The translations under genes were made by a program, and so were the position numbers. Positions 13,483-13,689 of a stretch of 13,689 bases of DNA are shown one piece after another; positions within the stretch are counted from its first letter, which is position 1, and each line of letters opens with the position of its first letter. The DNA is from Dehalococcoidia bacterium. GTDB lineage: Bacteria > Chloroflexota > Dehalococcoidia > UBA3495. Where the stretch lies: positions 1-13,689 of the forward strand of contig JASMCQ010000104.1 of the NCBI GenBank assembly GCA_030753265.1. The letters run 5' to 3'. Under the pieces are notes generated by a model. That model was not told the DNA's origin. It ran no database searches and saw only the letters and a program-made list of their open reading frames with translations.

Positions 13483-13616
13483 GAGGAGACTCGCGGATGC
13501 TACAATTGGGCGGAAGCGGGCCGGGAGTTGGCCCGGCAAGCATTCGTATGTAGACCGTCAGCGATAATGGGACACATTGGGGTGTAAGAAAACCCGAGAA
13601 AGTGGAAGTGGCGTGA

Positions 13617-13654
13617 GCTCCTGGAATGAAGGTACATTACTTCCAGAAAGGAGC
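13617..13654 (+). promoter_or_regulatory. Hairpin masking a Shine-Dalgarno sequence
   Basis: GCTCC-TGGAA (13617-13626) can pair with TTCCA (13641-13645) and GGAGC (13650-13654), leaving a GAAA bulge. The GGAG paired here is the ribosome-binding site of the frame beginning at 13657/13659. Insertion sequences often hide the transposase start in this way. Confidence 0.35.
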
Positions 13655-13658
13655 AAAT

Positions 13659-13689
13659 GTGTCCCAGTCAGAAAACATCAAGGCCAATG
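13659..13689 (+). CDS. Start of an unidentified gene, possibly transposase, cut by window edge
   Basis: GTG 13659, preceded by AAAGGAG with 5-nt spacing, opens 'MSQSENIKAN'. An overlapping ATG at 13657 in another frame gives 'MCPSQKTSRPM' and is less protein-like. Only ten codons are visible, so no function can be assigned; the context suggests the first gene of an insertion sequence. Confidence 0.35.
   Translation, partial: MSQSENIKAN

Larger units (their letters stand above)
13549..13689 (+). mobile_element. Probable left end of an insertion sequence (continues beyond window)
   Basis: A possible terminal repeat starts at TGTAGACCGTCAGCG (13549). TGGGACACATT (13568-13578) is repeated inverted as AATGTGTCCCA at 13656-13666, at the start of a new reading frame with a strong SD. 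Short leader, terminal-like TGT, inverted repeat and an SD-blocking hairpin fit an IS element of the IS3/IS481 kind, but the transposase lies outside the window. Family not determined. Confidence 0.35.

Noticed and set aside
13520..13537. GCCGGG/CCCGGC hairpin after the peptidase gene as an intrinsic terminator
   Set aside because: The stem is short (6 bp) and no T-run follows, so evidence is too weak to call.

Overview
The window is GC-rich bacterial DNA and probably comes from an anaerobic or facultatively anaerobic member of the Chloroflexota, perhaps Dehalococcoidia or SAR202-like. That placement is inference. It rests on the gene mix (APS reductase, a two-subunit class I fumarase, a PAC2 protein), on a secreted metallopeptidase with a long Pro/Thr linker, and on the style of the intergenic palindromic repeats. 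No rRNA, tRNA or CRISPR array was seen.

Layout. (1) Positions 1-1731, minus strand: aprB then aprA (aprA runs off the left edge), the iron-sulfur and flavin subunits of dissimilatory adenylylsulfate (APS) reductase. A sigma-70-like promoter lies upstream, and a terminator-like hairpin with a T-run sits over the aprB stop codon. (2) 1892-3670, minus: a succinate dehydrogenase/fumarate reductase flavoprotein with its own promoter. (3) 3671-4210: a gene-free stretch with several short palindromes. (4) 4211-7439, plus: a tight five-gene operon with class I fumarase alpha and beta, two small membrane anchors (SdhC, SdhD) and the iron-sulfur subunit SdhB. With the divergent flavoprotein it would interconvert malate, fumarate and succinate and pass electrons to or from the quinone pool. 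(5) 7440-7585: two strong palindromes between converging genes. (6) 7586-10482, minus: grdE and grdB, homologues of the substrate-specific component B of glycine/sarcosine/betaine reductase. (7) 10411-10906: divergent promoter region. (8) 10907-13482, plus: a PAC2-family protein and a secreted, membrane-anchored gluzincin metallopeptidase. (9) 13549-13689: probable left end of an insertion sequence.

The main discovery is in region 6. The grdB reading frame appears to stop at a TGA at 7819-7817. The same frame then continues for 76 codons with the conserved C-terminal part of GrdB, and the TGA falls exactly at the family's selenocysteine position. A hairpin suited to a bacterial SECIS element follows at the right distance. 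This is therefore a selenoprotein of 423 residues that ordinary gene calling would truncate. Its partner GrdE lacks the Asn-Cys pair that forms the pyruvoyl group in clostridial enzymes, and no grdA, grdC, grdD or thioredoxin genes are visible. The pair may be a variant selenium-dependent reductase with an unknown substrate.
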